A DNA stretch of 35,481 bases from Ruminococcus sp. (GTDB taxonomy: Bacteria; Bacillota; Clostridia; Oscillospirales; Ruminococcaceae): contig JAETQO010000038.1 in the NCBI GenBank assembly GCA_021770655.1, forward strand, positions 1 to 35,481. The letters are read 5' to 3'. A program made the position numbers and the translations under genes. This document shows, one piece after another, positions 1 to 7,754 of the stretch (the stretch's first letter is position 1; every line of letters starts with the position of its first letter). Below the pieces are notes generated by a model, which did not search any database, was not told the DNA's origin, and worked only from the letters and a program-made list of their open reading frames with translations.

Positions 1-26
1 TTTTTTAATTCGGGTCGATAGGTACT

Positions 27-278
27 TCAAGGAGTAACTTTTCCCGCCCGAAGACCTCGCTTGCAGGAGTTTCTCAATAGCATTAAACCGCACAAAGTCC
101 GTTTGGTGATTTTCAGTAACGTTGTTACAGCCACCTTTGTAAAAAGTAGGGGTGATGAAAATTGTCGTTCGGCTAACTCACGACAATTTATCGTCCTGTT
201 AGACCCGTTGCACGTTTGGCGGTTTTCGGCAACGTTAGTAAATGCAGAGGCAGGCGTCTTCGACAACCTGTCAAACAT
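27..278. other. Possible decayed repeat, no credible gene
   Basis: The first ~300 bases hold no gene I can support. Open frames exist on both strands over the same bases, which is typical of a non-coding repeat. The minus-strand frame gives a basic, Cys/Arg-rich peptide without a family signature. The phrase CAGGAGTTTCTC near 65 recalls the CAAGGAGTTTCTG core of the MITE-like element found elsewhere in this window, but the rest does not align. It may be a separate dispersed repeat, which one window cannot show. Confidence 0.2.
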
Positions 279-302
279 GATTCAAATAAAAATACATGAC
301 AT

Positions 303-336
303 AAAAAATGCACGGGCGAATGTCCGTGCATTTTTT
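303..336 (-). terminator. Rho-independent terminator, probably bidirectional
   Basis: The arms AAAAAATGCACGG (303-315) and CCGTGCATTTTTT (324-336) are exact complements around an 8-nt loop, so the hairpin has U runs in both directions. On the minus strand it lies ~100 bases beyond the carboxypeptidase stop codon, with a MITE remnant between them. It is therefore the likely original terminator of that gene, pushed away by the insertion. Confidence 0.75.
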
Positions 337-346
337 ATTATTACAT

Positions 347-440
347 TTGTGTCTTTCAAGGAGTTTCTGTGCAAGATAACGGAAAATTGGCAAGTTAGAC
401 GTACACAAAGCCGTTAGGCGATAGTTGTGTGATGTTGCCT
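347..440 (-). repeat. MITE-like element, copy 1 (partial)
   Basis: These ~94 bases match one half of the complete copies at 3264-3440 and 4625-4797: the TTGTGTCTTTCAAGGAGTTT core, the TTGGCAAGTTAGACGTACAC stretch, and a terminal repeat ending TAGTTGTGTGATGTTGCCT, followed by TA. The other half is missing, with a breakpoint near 347. The outer T at 440 plus the flanking TA (441-442) forms the TAA stop of the carboxypeptidase gene on the minus strand. Orientation is given relative to the copy at 4625-4797, taken as plus. Confidence 0.8.
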
Positions 441-1567
441 TAATCCTCAACATCGGATACAGACGAGGTATCCGTATCATCAGCCTTGTCATCGCTCTGT
501 GCGGGAGCGTCGCCGAGATACTTTTCATAGATAGCTATCTCGTCCTCAACAGACTTGAACTCGTCCTTCGATTTGGTCGTCACGCATATGTACTTGTGTC
601 CGTTATCGTCAAGTATGGTGGAAAGCGTGTAAAGCGCCTCGTCTGTAAAGCCCGTCTTTCCACCCTCGACAGAAATTCCGTCGTCGGCGTTTCCGTCACC
701 GTCGCAGTCTATAAAATAACCCGACAGTCTTGCCGCAACTATGCTCGTCAACTCGATACCGTCCTCATGCTGTTTAGTCTTGGAGGTTGTGTACTTAGTC
801 GCAGTAAGTATCTTATAGCAGGTCTCGTTTTCCATAGCCGCCTTTGTTATAACGGCAATATCCTGCGCCGTAGAATAATGGTTCTTGTTGTGAAGTCCGC
901 TGGAGTTCACAAAGCTTGTACCGGTAAGACCCAGCTCCTGTATCTTTGCGTTCATAAGCTCAACGAACTTTTCCTCTGAGCCTGCAACAGCATTTGCAAG
1001 ACCATTTGTTCCGTCTGCACCGCTGGCCAGAACGGAAGCGTAAAGCAGATCCTCCATAGTAACAGTCTCGCCTGCCTCAAAGCCCGCTCTTGAAGCGTTG
1101 TCCTCGATAAGCGGATCAATGTCCTCAGCGGTGAACTTATACGTTGCGCTCATATCGTCAATGTTCTCGACTGCTACCAGAATCGTAAGTATCTTTGTGA
1201 GTGAAGCCGGATATATCTTCTTTTCATAGTTGAAACCGGCTACTATCTCGTTGCTGTCGGCATCAAGAAGTATAGCGGTGTTCGCCGTCATATCCTTAAT
1301 GTCAATATCCGAATATCCCGCCGCCTTTGCAGGATAAAGACTAACAGGCTCCTCCGCCGCAGAAGACAGATCCTCCGTTTCGGACATATCCTCAGAGGAG
1401 CTTTCCTCCGGCTCGTTGTCGATCTTGACTACAGCGTCCGCTACCTTGCTTTCCTGTATCGTATATCTTCCGGTAACTATCAAAGCCGCTGAACCGACAG
1501 CCACAAGAATAATAACGATCAGCACAGCGACTACAGCCGCGCCGCCCTTTCTGTTTTTCCTCTTCAT
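440..1567 (-). CDS. D-alanyl-D-alanine carboxypeptidase (S11 penicillin-binding protein)
   Basis: This 375-residue protein probably trims the terminal D-Ala from peptidoglycan stem peptides outside the membrane. A basic N-terminus and one hydrophobic segment (about 9-32) act as signal or anchor. An acidic Ser/Glu-rich linker follows (about 50-75), then the S11 domain. The active-site SxxK is Ser122-Leu-Thr-Lys125. The second motif reads SGAD instead of SGN, a variant I recall from other clostridial S11 enzymes. The KTG motif is in GGKTGFT. The tail is acidic (DKADDTDTSSVSDVED). The stop codon TAA is shared with the end of a MITE fragment, so the last codons could have been altered by insertion, though the protein is of normal family length. 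It is transcribed alone, 111 bases after the CBS gene. Confidence 0.9.
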   Translation of the reverse strand: MKRKNRKGGAAVVAVLIVIILVAVGSAALIVTGRYTIQESKVADAVVKIDNEPEESSSEDMSETEDLSSAAEEPVSLYPAKAAGYSDIDIKDMTANTAILLDADSNEIVAGFNYEKKIYPASLTKILTILVAVENIDDMSATYKFTAEDIDPLIEDNASRAGFEAGETVTMEDLLYASVLASGADGTNGLANAVAGSEEKFVELMNAKIQELGLTGTSFVNSSGLHNKNHYSTAQDIAVITKAAMENETCYKILTATKYTTSKTKQHEDGIELTSIVAARLSGYFIDCDGDGNADDGISVEGGKTGFTDEALYTLSTILDDNGHKYICVTTKSKDEFKSVEDEIAIYEKYLGDAPAQSDDKADDTDTSSVSDVED

Positions 1568-1678
1568 TTTTACAACAAATCCTTTCTATACTATCCCCTG
1601 ATCGCTCCCGCATAATCGTCCGCACAGAGCAAATTTATTTTTTTTATCAGAGAAATTCATTCTTATCGGCAGTGAAAA

Positions 1679-2134
1679 TCAGTTGACTCCGACGATCTCT
1701 CTGTCCTCGTCTTCGCCTAATTTTTCATCGTACTCCTGCAATTTATTGTGACAATACTGTAAAATATCCTTTCTTGTCACTATGCCTATAAAAACTTTTC
1801 TGTCGTCAATAACCGGAACAAAGTTCTGATCCATGGACAGCAGAATAAGATCCTCAATGGTAGAATAAACGTAAACAGGTTTCATGTTTACTCTTCTGGT
1901 TATCTGCCAGATCCTGTATTGCTCGAGTTCTCTCACATCGGTAATTTCGTTGTTTACCATAAACCAGAGAAAGTCGCCCTCAGCAAGGGTTTTGACATAT
2001 TCGCCGTTGTGATTGATAACGGGAACGGCGGTAAAGCCGTGATTTTTCATTTTTTCCAGTGCTTGTCTTGCGGTATTGTCGTCATAAACGTAATCTATGC
2101 ATGCCTTCGGTTTCAAAAGCTTCAGTATGTTCAT
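1679..2134 (-). CDS. CBS-domain protein
   Basis: This 151-residue protein consists of little more than a tandem CBS pair (Bateman module), a fold that usually senses adenine nucleotides. The first CBS (about 5-60) contains ARQALEKMKNHGFTAVPVI and the second (about 80-135) contains FVPVIDDRKVFIGIVTRKDI. No partner domain is present, so it may act through another protein. I chose the ATG at 2134 because TGAGGA precedes it at good spacing; the GTG five codons earlier overlaps that ribosome site. It ends in an acidic tail. The regulated process cannot be told from the context. Confidence 0.85.
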   Translation of the reverse strand: MNILKLLKPKACIDYVYDDNTARQALEKMKNHGFTAVPVINHNGEYVKTLAEGDFLWFMVNNEITDVRELEQYRIWQITRRVNMKPVYVYSTIEDLILLSMDQNFVPVIDDRKVFIGIVTRKDILQYCHNKLQEYDEKLGEDEDREIVGVN

Positions 2135-2152
2135 TTTTTTAGTCCTCACAGG

Positions 2153-2189
2153 TCAAAAGCCGCCCGCAGTCCTTAAAGTCCGGCGGCTT
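2153..2189 (-). terminator. Terminator-like hairpin between lipoprotein and CBS genes
   Basis: On the minus strand AAGCCGCC (2189-2182) pairs with GGCGGCTT (2164-2157), followed by a short U run. It lies ~100 bases after the lipoprotein stop and ~20 bases before the CBS start. It could end the lipoprotein transcript or act as an attenuator in the CBS leader. Confidence 0.55.
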
Positions 2190-2287
2190 ACATATCAATT
2201 ATATCAAAAAATGTCTTTCAAGTAAAGCGGCACAAGCGTTTTTTGCTTCTGCATTTTTAACAAAGTTATTTGCTGAATTTGTGCAAT

Positions 2288-3196
2288 TTACTGATTATTA
2301 TAACCGTAAGCATAAACCAGCGACACGAAATCGTCATAAGAAATGGTCTTGAGCTTATCGGTATCCGTTCCGAATTCATACATTTCGTCGGTAGTTACCC
2401 CTGCCGTAGCGCAGATACCCTGGCAGTAACCAAGGCGCTGATCCTCAGTCATATTGTCAAAATCCGAAAGAGAAGTCGCCTTCTCAACGTCGAACAAGCT
2501 CTCGTCGGCAGTATCCGACATATCGTATATCTCACGCACCTCCGAGATATCGTCGTCGCCCTCCACAGAATAAGTAGAAACATATTTTACAAGGGTTCCG
2601 TCTTCCTTGCTGAAATAAAAATCCAGCACGGTGATAAACACATCGCCGGCGTATGTATACTCCTCAACATCGTATTTCTCGGCGTCCTCGCCGTCGATAT
2701 GCGCGTCGGTCATTGGCAGATTTTCATCCACAACGCTAAGCACTATGCTGTCAAGAGAAGTCGCTTCGCTTTTGTGGTATATCCCGCATACGTTGTCAAA
2801 CTCATAGCTCTGTCCGTCGACTCTGATAAATCCGCCGGTACCTATGTCGTTTTCCTGTAACTGATAAATGTTGTCGCCGCTCACCGCTCTTGTAATATCG
2901 GTGACGCTTCCGTCCGTGCTTGTATATTTCACTTTAAAGCTGTAGGTGTCCTTGCGGAAGAACTCCGCCGCTTTCTGAATAAGCTCTCCCTGTTCGTTAA
3001 CGACCTTGCTTGAGTCGTCCGCAAGAGAGCTTTCCTCATCAATGCTCTCCGATTCGACCGTACTGCTCACCGAGCTTGTCTTAGCAGTATCACTGTCCTT
3101 TTTTGAAGAGAAATTTTTATCGCTGTCCGAACAGCCTGCCGAGGACATACATATAAGAAAGGCGCCGCATAACGCCAATGTTTTTCTCAGATTCAT
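2288..3196 (-). CDS. Lipoprotein of unknown function
   Basis: This 302-residue protein starts with a lipoprotein signal peptide: MNLRK, a hydrophobic stretch, and a lipobox ending SSAGC at about residue 22. An acidic, Ser-rich linker (about 24-70) follows, as expected for a surface lipoprotein. The remainder (about 72-300) is soluble, rich in beta-like segments and acidic, and may resemble LolA/DUF6612-type lipoproteins, but I see no diagnostic motif. The ATG at 3196 has AAAGGAAC upstream. It appears to be a single gene; MITE copy 2 (3264-3440) sits just upstream and may contain or displace its promoter. Confidence 0.75.
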   Translation of the reverse strand: MNLRKTLALCGAFLICMSSAGCSDSDKNFSSKKDSDTAKTSSVSSTVESESIDEESSLADDSSKVVNEQGELIQKAAEFFRKDTYSFKVKYTSTDGSVTDITRAVSGDNIYQLQENDIGTGGFIRVDGQSYEFDNVCGIYHKSEATSLDSIVLSVVDENLPMTDAHIDGEDAEKYDVEEYTYAGDVFITVLDFYFSKEDGTLVKYVSTYSVEGDDDISEVREIYDMSDTADESLFDVEKATSLSDFDNMTEDQRLGYCQGICATAGVTTDEMYEFGTDTDKLKTISYDDFVSLVYAYGYNNQ

Positions 3197-3263
3197 ATAT
3201 TGTTCCTTTCATAGTCAAAACGTATACAAAAATATCAGCCGTAAGCCCGGCATTACTGCTTTA

Positions 3264-3440
3264 GGGCAACACCGCACAACTATTGCGCGCGGATAACGCA
3301 GATAATTTTTCGTTAGTTAGATTGTATAGAAACGACGCAGGAATACTTGTGTCTTTCAAGGAGTTTCTGTGCAAGATGACGTAAAATTGGCAGGTTAGAC
3401 GTACACAAAACCGCTAGGCGGTAATTGTGCGGTGCTGCCC
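3264..3440 (-). repeat. MITE-like element, copy 2 (complete, 177 bp)
   Basis: This complete element is flanked by TA (3262-3263 and 3441-3442). The ends GGGCAACACCGCACAA and TTGTGCGGTGCTGCCC are near-perfect terminal inverted repeats. It lies in the opposite orientation to the copy at 4625-4797 and is 4 bp longer because GTTA is duplicated (GTTAGTTAG near 3313). No transposase is encoded; the small frames within it are not credible genes. TA flanks suggest mobilisation by an IS630/Tc1-mariner-type transposase, which is inference. Confidence 0.85.
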
Positions 3441-3559
3441 TAGTTATTATACACCAGCAGGCGGCTAATGTCAAGCAGACAAATCCCTGCATCAGGGAAA
3501 TCAATTTTCAAAATATTAAATCGGGAAAAGACGATATTATGTTTAAATTACAATAATTA

Positions 3560-3601
3560 TCTGTATATCTTCCCCGCCGTACGGCGGGGAAGATATACAG
3601 A
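3560..3601. repeat. 42-bp perfect palindrome
   Basis: The arms run 3560-3580 and 3581-3601 with no loop. The left arm begins TCTGTATATCTTCCCC and the centre is GCCGTACGGC. It lies ~100 bases upstream of the permease gene. No U run follows directly on either strand, so it is not a classical terminator. It could form a cruciform, serve as a dimeric protein site, or form a strong leader hairpin. Confidence 0.85.
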
Positions 3602-3698
3602 AACATTAATTCTTTTTTCACAAATATTTGGTACACTAAATTGGTATGTGTCAAACAACGCCTTATATTTTTTGACAATAAGTAAAAGAGGAATGAAT

Positions 3699-4625
3699 AT
3701 GAAAACCGGAATCCTGATCGGAAATCAGATAATAATTATGTTTATGATACTCGCAATAGGCGCATTCTGCTTTCTTAAAGGCATAATAACCAAAAGCGGT
3801 ACAAAACAGCTTTCCGCCGTAGCCCTGAACATAGTAAATCCTGTGCTGATATTTATGTCCTATCAGTCGGAATATGACAATGAGCTTATAAAGGGACTTA
3901 TGTGGGCGTTTCTGCTTTCCGCAATATCCTATGCCGTTACAATACTGCTGAGCTATGCTCTCATACGAAAAAAGACTCCCGACAGAGGAACAGAGCGTTT
4001 CTCGGCGATATATTCAAACTGCGGATTTATGTGTATACCGCTTATCAACGGAATATACGGTTCAGAGGGCGTGCTGTATCTCACCGCATATCTTACCCTT
4101 TTCAATCTGCTGGTCTGGACTCACGGATTTATGCTTATAAAAGGCGAACGGGATTTCTCCTCTCTTCTGAAAGCCTTTGTTTCGCCCTCGGTCATCGCAG
4201 TCGTCATCGGTCTGATATGTTATCTTACCAATTTAAGACTGCCCTCCGTACCTGCTCACGCTTTGCAGTACATTGCTGATATGAACACTCCCCTGGCAAT
4301 GCTTATCGCAGGAGCGACTGCCGCTCAGACAAATCTCATAAAAGCGTTCACCAAACCGAGGATACATCTTGTAACGCTGTGCAGACTTCTTATACTGCCT
4401 GCCGCCGCTTTTGTGGTAATGAGACTTCTCTCCCCTCCGCCGACAGTACTTATGACGGTGACTGTTGCCACCGCCTGCCCCGCCGCAACTATGTGTACTA
4501 TGTTTGCCGTGTCCATTGACAAAGACCCCAAAGTCGCCTCAGAGATCTTCACTGTGACCACGCTTATCAGCGCCGTAACACTCCCGCTTATCACGATCCT
4601 GTGCGACAGGCTTGCAGGATTTTAA
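3699..4625 (+). CDS. AEC-family (auxin efflux carrier-like) permease
   Basis: This 308-residue, very hydrophobic protein has about ten membrane segments and matches the AEC/MdcF-type permease family, which exports or exchanges organic acids and similar small anions. Features include the N-terminal segment MFMILAIGAFCFLKG, a conserved-looking NPVLIFMSYQ in the second segment, NCGFMCIPLINGIYG in the middle, and TACPAATMCTMFA near the end. I chose ATG 3699 because AGAGGA (3686-3691) lies at good spacing; an ATG at 3693 overlaps it. The substrate is unknown. The TAA stop (4623-4625) coincides with the TA target and first base of MITE copy 3, so insertion appears to have landed in the stop codon. 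The gene is bracketed by two MITEs in opposite orientation. Confidence 0.85.
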   Translation: MKTGILIGNQIIIMFMILAIGAFCFLKGIITKSGTKQLSAVALNIVNPVLIFMSYQSEYDNELIKGLMWAFLLSAISYAVTILLSYALIRKKTPDRGTERFSAIYSNCGFMCIPLINGIYGSEGVLYLTAYLTLFNLLVWTHGFMLIKGERDFSSLLKAFVSPSVIAVVIGLICYLTNLRLPSVPAHALQYIADMNTPLAMLIAGATAAQTNLIKAFTKPRIHLVTLCRLLILPAAAFVVMRLLSPPPTVLMTVTVATACPAATMCTMFAVSIDKDPKVASEIFTVTTLISAVTLPLITILCDRLAGF

Positions 4626-4797
4626 GGCAACACTGCACAACTACCGCCTAACGGCTTTGTGTACGTCTAACTTGCCAATTTTCCGTCATCTTGCACAGAA
4701 ACTCCTTGAAAGACACAAGTATTCCTGCGTCGTTTCTATACAATCTAACGAAAAATTTTCTGCGTTATCCGCACACAATAGTTGTGCGGTGCTGCCT
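4625..4797 (+). repeat. MITE-like element, copy 3 (complete, 173 bp)
   Basis: This complete element is flanked by TA (4623-4624, 4798-4799). Its ends are AGGCAACACTGCACAACTA and TAGTTGTGCGGTGCTGCCT, inverted repeats with two mismatches in 19. Each end can also fold alone, for example CCGCACA/TGTGCGG near the right end. I use this copy as the reference orientation. It sits between the permease stop codon and that gene's terminator. Confidence 0.88.
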
Positions 4798-4856
4798 TAA
4801 AGAAACAAAAAGACCTGTCGGCAACAAGCCGCAGGCTGTGAAAATAAACCGTATGA

Positions 4857-4889
4857 CTTTCCGCTTTTACCCCCTGCGGGAAGTTTTTT
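4857..4889 (+). terminator. Rho-independent terminator of the permease gene
   Basis: CTTTCCGC (4857-4864) pairs with GCGGGAAG (4876-4883, one G-U) and is followed by TTTTTT. It lies beyond MITE copy 3, which appears to have separated it from the permease stop codon, as at the carboxypeptidase gene. Confidence 0.65.
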
Positions 4890-5231
4890 ATTTCACCCTT
4901 TTTGCCGCGCATACAGACATATAAACGTCCATGCCTGCCGCGCACATCAAATCCCCTTCAAGTTTTTTATCTACCCATAGTATACACCTTACTTCAATGG
5001 TGCCTCGGATAATAAAAGTATAACATACAATTACGGCACAGTCAACAAACTTTTAAGTTTATAAAAAATAATTGTATGTTTTAATAAATTATATGAGAAA
5101 TTTATTGCAACTTACACAAATTTGTCATAAGCAAGAACAACATCGGAGCAACAAATATTACAATTTGAAATATATAAGTATCATCTCTGTTTTTAACACT
5201 ACAAACAATTGAAAAACTACTACTTATATAA
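4890..5231. other. AT-rich intergenic spacer
   Basis: I see no gene, RNA or repeat here. The stretch becomes strongly AT-rich towards the restriction gene, marking the edge of the accessory island. No clear terminator for the restriction gene (minus strand) was found. Confidence 0.5.
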
Positions 5232-6521
5232 TTACTCGTTTATAAGACCTACAATCCACTCAATCCAACTTCTAATAGTAGAAGCTCGTCTTTCAAAGGT
5301 AGCATCACTTTTCACTTTATAAATGACAGCTTGCTTCATAAACTGTGTTATCTCACTATTTGATGGCATAACACCTGTTTCAAAGTATCTGCTTAGCACA
5401 TCAGCAAAAACTCTATGACGCAAAATAAGGCGACAAAAATCTAATTGACGCTGTTTGTATCCTTTCTGTAAAATTATTTTGCATTTTGAAGTAAGACGAT
5501 AAACCGGTACTCCATTTCCCCTGTTTTTTTCAATCAATCCAAGGTAACGTGCGGCATCAGTATAATAATTAGTTTGTCGAGCGTCAAAATCATAGTTTTC
5601 GGTAACCTGCTCCCTATTCATGGAATGCTCACTAAGTAATTCACACAAGTTAATAACTCGTTCAAAGCTATTCGCTTGAGGAAATGAAACTTTGGGTTCT
5701 GGAATAAATACAACATTTTTCAATAAGTCTTGAATATCCTGAGAAGTAATGGTAGTATCTTCAATAGTATAATTTTTTTGTTTAACGAGCACTAAAGAAC
5801 TATAATCTCTTGGATTTTCAAATTTATATTGATATAAACGATAAATACCATTTGAATAAACAAGAAAAATCGGCTTTATTTCCTTTTCAACACGACTACA
5901 CCATGTTCGGTAAGGATAATATAATTGGCGAACTAAAAAATCTTCAGATAGATCACGTTTAGCTTCAAATAAAGATAGATATTGAATGCCTTCGTATGCA
6001 GCATCAATCTCAATTTGAGAATTAATAACATTCACATATCTATGTCTATTGCTTTGTGTATCCATAATTTCAAAACTAAATAAACCAGAACTCATTCTTC
6101 CAGAAACAGTAGGAATGATTTGTTCATCACCAGTAAAATCTTCAATAATTTCAGAAGCTATTGCACAATTTAAAGCAACCGCTTCGCTTGTAATGTTATT
6201 GTAATCTAAACTCTGTATATGCGCAGGAAGTGACACTTTAATCAAAGTAGTATCCGTGTTTTCAAATTTATGATATGCATCAAAATGTGAAATCATATAA
6301 TCACCTCTTGTAATAGGGAGTATTGCAAGTCCATTAGATGCAAATATCTTTGGCAAATTAATTGAATGGTCAAACTTTACCATTAAACGAGGTTCTCTGA
6401 ATTCTTTAATTTGTGCAGCAGAGATTTGAAAACTTCCATTAATATCAATTTGATTAAGAATATCATATTTATCGAACAATTGTTTCCATGCTTTATCATT
6501 AAGACTTTTAGATTCATCCAT
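5232..6521 (-). CDS. Type II restriction endonuclease, PD-(D/E)XK-like
   Basis: This 429-residue protein follows an adenine methylase with an 8-base overlap, the usual arrangement for a restriction partner. A likely nuclease core is IEIDAAYEG followed by LFEAKRDLSEDF (about residues 168-195), which fits the D-Xn-ExK pattern of PD-(D/E)XK enzymes. A C-terminal part (about 290-429) looks helical and DNA-binding-like, with YDFDARQTNYYTDAARYLGLIEKN resembling a winged helix. The architecture recalls large type II enzymes paired with Dam-like methylases, but I cannot name the prototype. Base composition is clearly more AT-rich than the flanking genes, which suggests horizontal acquisition. The target may be GATC-like by association with the methylase, which is inference. 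Confidence 0.75.
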   Translation of the reverse strand: MDESKSLNDKAWKQLFDKYDILNQIDINGSFQISAAQIKEFREPRLMVKFDHSINLPKIFASNGLAILPITRGDYMISHFDAYHKFENTDTTLIKVSLPAHIQSLDYNNITSEAVALNCAIASEIIEDFTGDEQIIPTVSGRMSSGLFSFEIMDTQSNRHRYVNVINSQIEIDAAYEGIQYLSLFEAKRDLSEDFLVRQLYYPYRTWCSRVEKEIKPIFLVYSNGIYRLYQYKFENPRDYSSLVLVKQKNYTIEDTTITSQDIQDLLKNVVFIPEPKVSFPQANSFERVINLCELLSEHSMNREQVTENYDFDARQTNYYTDAARYLGLIEKNRGNGVPVYRLTSKCKIILQKGYKQRQLDFCRLILRHRVFADVLSRYFETGVMPSNSEITQFMKQAVIYKVKSDATFERRASTIRSWIEWIVGLINE

Positions 6522-7350
6522 AATTTCTCACCACCACTTCATCAACATCACCACGTTTGCTGGCAACGGAGTTGATTGCACGTTTTGCTTGAACAATTGT
6601 GATATTATATGCGGCATACTGTTCATGAATAAATTCGGTCGAAGAATTTGAAAGCATAAACTTAATACCACGTTTATTTAGTTCATCACAACATTTACGC
6701 AGTCTTATCTGATCAGCCTGTGTAAAGCCGCCTTTTGAATAACCAGTAAAACTTGATGTTGTAGAAACAGGATCATAAGGAGGATCTAGATATACAAAAG
6801 TTCCCTTAGGTATTGAATCTAACACCTCAGCGTAATCTGTTGAAGTAAAATGAATTGTAGCATTATTAAAATAAGAATTAACAGCACGTAAAACAGGCGC
6901 ATTCACAATATTAGGATTTTTGTAATTACCAAAAGGACTGTTAAATTCCCCAGCATTGTTAACACGATACAAGCCGTTATAGCAAGTTTTGTTTAGATAG
7001 ATAATTCTTGCTGCACGCTCTATATCAGTCAATGATTCGTACTTTTCCTTATCCCTATCCCAATCTCTTACAGAATAAAAAAATTCAGCTTCATTTTTAT
7101 ACTCTGTTAAAGCATAAATAAGTGATTCAACGTCATTTTTTATTACCTTATATACAAGAATAAGATCACTATTTATATCATTTATATAAGCGATATTAGG
7201 TTGCATATTAAACAGCATTGCACCGCCACCAACAAAAGGTTCACAATATGTAGATACTCTTTTGGGCAATAGTGGAGTTAAAGTATCCATAAGTTGCCTT
7301 TTACCGCCAACCCATTTCAAAACCGGAACAACCAACTTGTTTCTTTTCAT
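6514..7350 (-). CDS. DNA adenine methylase (Dam/DpnM type)
   Basis: This 278-residue protein transfers a methyl group from S-adenosylmethionine to N6 of adenine and should protect host DNA from the nuclease encoded next. The SAM motif region is KWVGGKRQLMDTLTPLLP near the N-terminus with YCEPFVGGGAMLFN just after. Catalytic motif IV is VYLDPPYDP (about residues 186-194). FMLSNSSTEFI follows at the place expected for D12-class methylases. Length is normal for the D12 (N6-adenine) class. The ATG at 7350 is preceded by GAGAGG. It leads the restriction operon. It is as AT-rich as its partner. Confidence 0.9.
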   Translation of the reverse strand: MKRNKLVVPVLKWVGGKRQLMDTLTPLLPKRVSTYCEPFVGGGAMLFNMQPNIAYINDINSDLILVYKVIKNDVESLIYALTEYKNEAEFFYSVRDWDRDKEKYESLTDIERAARIIYLNKTCYNGLYRVNNAGEFNSPFGNYKNPNIVNAPVLRAVNSYFNNATIHFTSTDYAEVLDSIPKGTFVYLDPPYDPVSTTSSFTGYSKGGFTQADQIRLRKCCDELNKRGIKFMLSNSSTEFIHEQYAAYNITIVQAKRAINSVASKRGDVDEVVVRNYG

Positions 7351-7389
7351 AAGTCTCTACCTCTCTTAAAGACATAATCATTCATCTAT

Positions 7390-7418
7390 ATTATACTACA
7401 CAAAATGCAATAAATCAA
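7390..7418 (-). promoter_or_regulatory. Sigma-70-type promoter of the restriction-modification operon
   Basis: On the minus strand TTGATT (7418-7413) and a perfect TATAAT (7395-7390) are 17 bases apart. Transcription would start about 30 bases before the methylase start codon. I see no controller-protein gene or C-box. Confidence 0.65.
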
Positions 7419-7693
7419 TATAGAATAAAAATTTAATTATATACAATAAAATATCCCCAACATCTAGAAAGAGGTTATTGGCTTTACTTTCATTTATTTG
7501 TACATAACAAGTATACCATAATAACATCAATTGTTCAAGATTTCATTTAATAAAAACCTGCTGAATTCTCGCTGCTCTTTAAATCCGCGCCAATTGTCAT
7601 AATAATCAATTTAATGAGAATTAGCTCCATAAAAATCAATCTATTTAATCAAATACAACAACTATTCATATAAATAATTAGCTAACTTGTACA
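7419..7693. other. AT-rich divergent intergenic region
   Basis: Between the promoters of the methylase gene (minus) and the secreted-protein gene (plus) I see no open frame with coding character and no convincing hairpin. Confidence 0.4.
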
Positions 7694-7722
7694 TTGCAAA
7701 ATATTTATTAATATTGTATAAT
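7694..7722 (+). promoter_or_regulatory. Sigma-70-type promoter of the secreted-protein gene
   Basis: TTGCAA (7694-7699) and a perfect TATAAT (7717-7722) are separated by 17 bases, ~30 bases upstream of the start codon and its AAGGAG site. Confidence 0.65.
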
Positions 7723-7754
7723 TAATATAAATTTAATTTTAAGGAGAAAATAAT

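Noticed and set aside
61-417. 118-residue open frame spanning the terminator and a MITE fragment
   Set aside because: It crosses a terminator hairpin and repeat sequence, so it cannot be a conserved gene.
425-979. 184-residue open frame on the plus strand
   Set aside because: Antisense to the carboxypeptidase gene, whose SxxK and KTG motifs are intact.
4612-4924. Small frames inside MITE copy 3
   Set aside because: They repeat in the other copies as element sequence (for example HRNSLKDTSIPASF) and have no own start signals.
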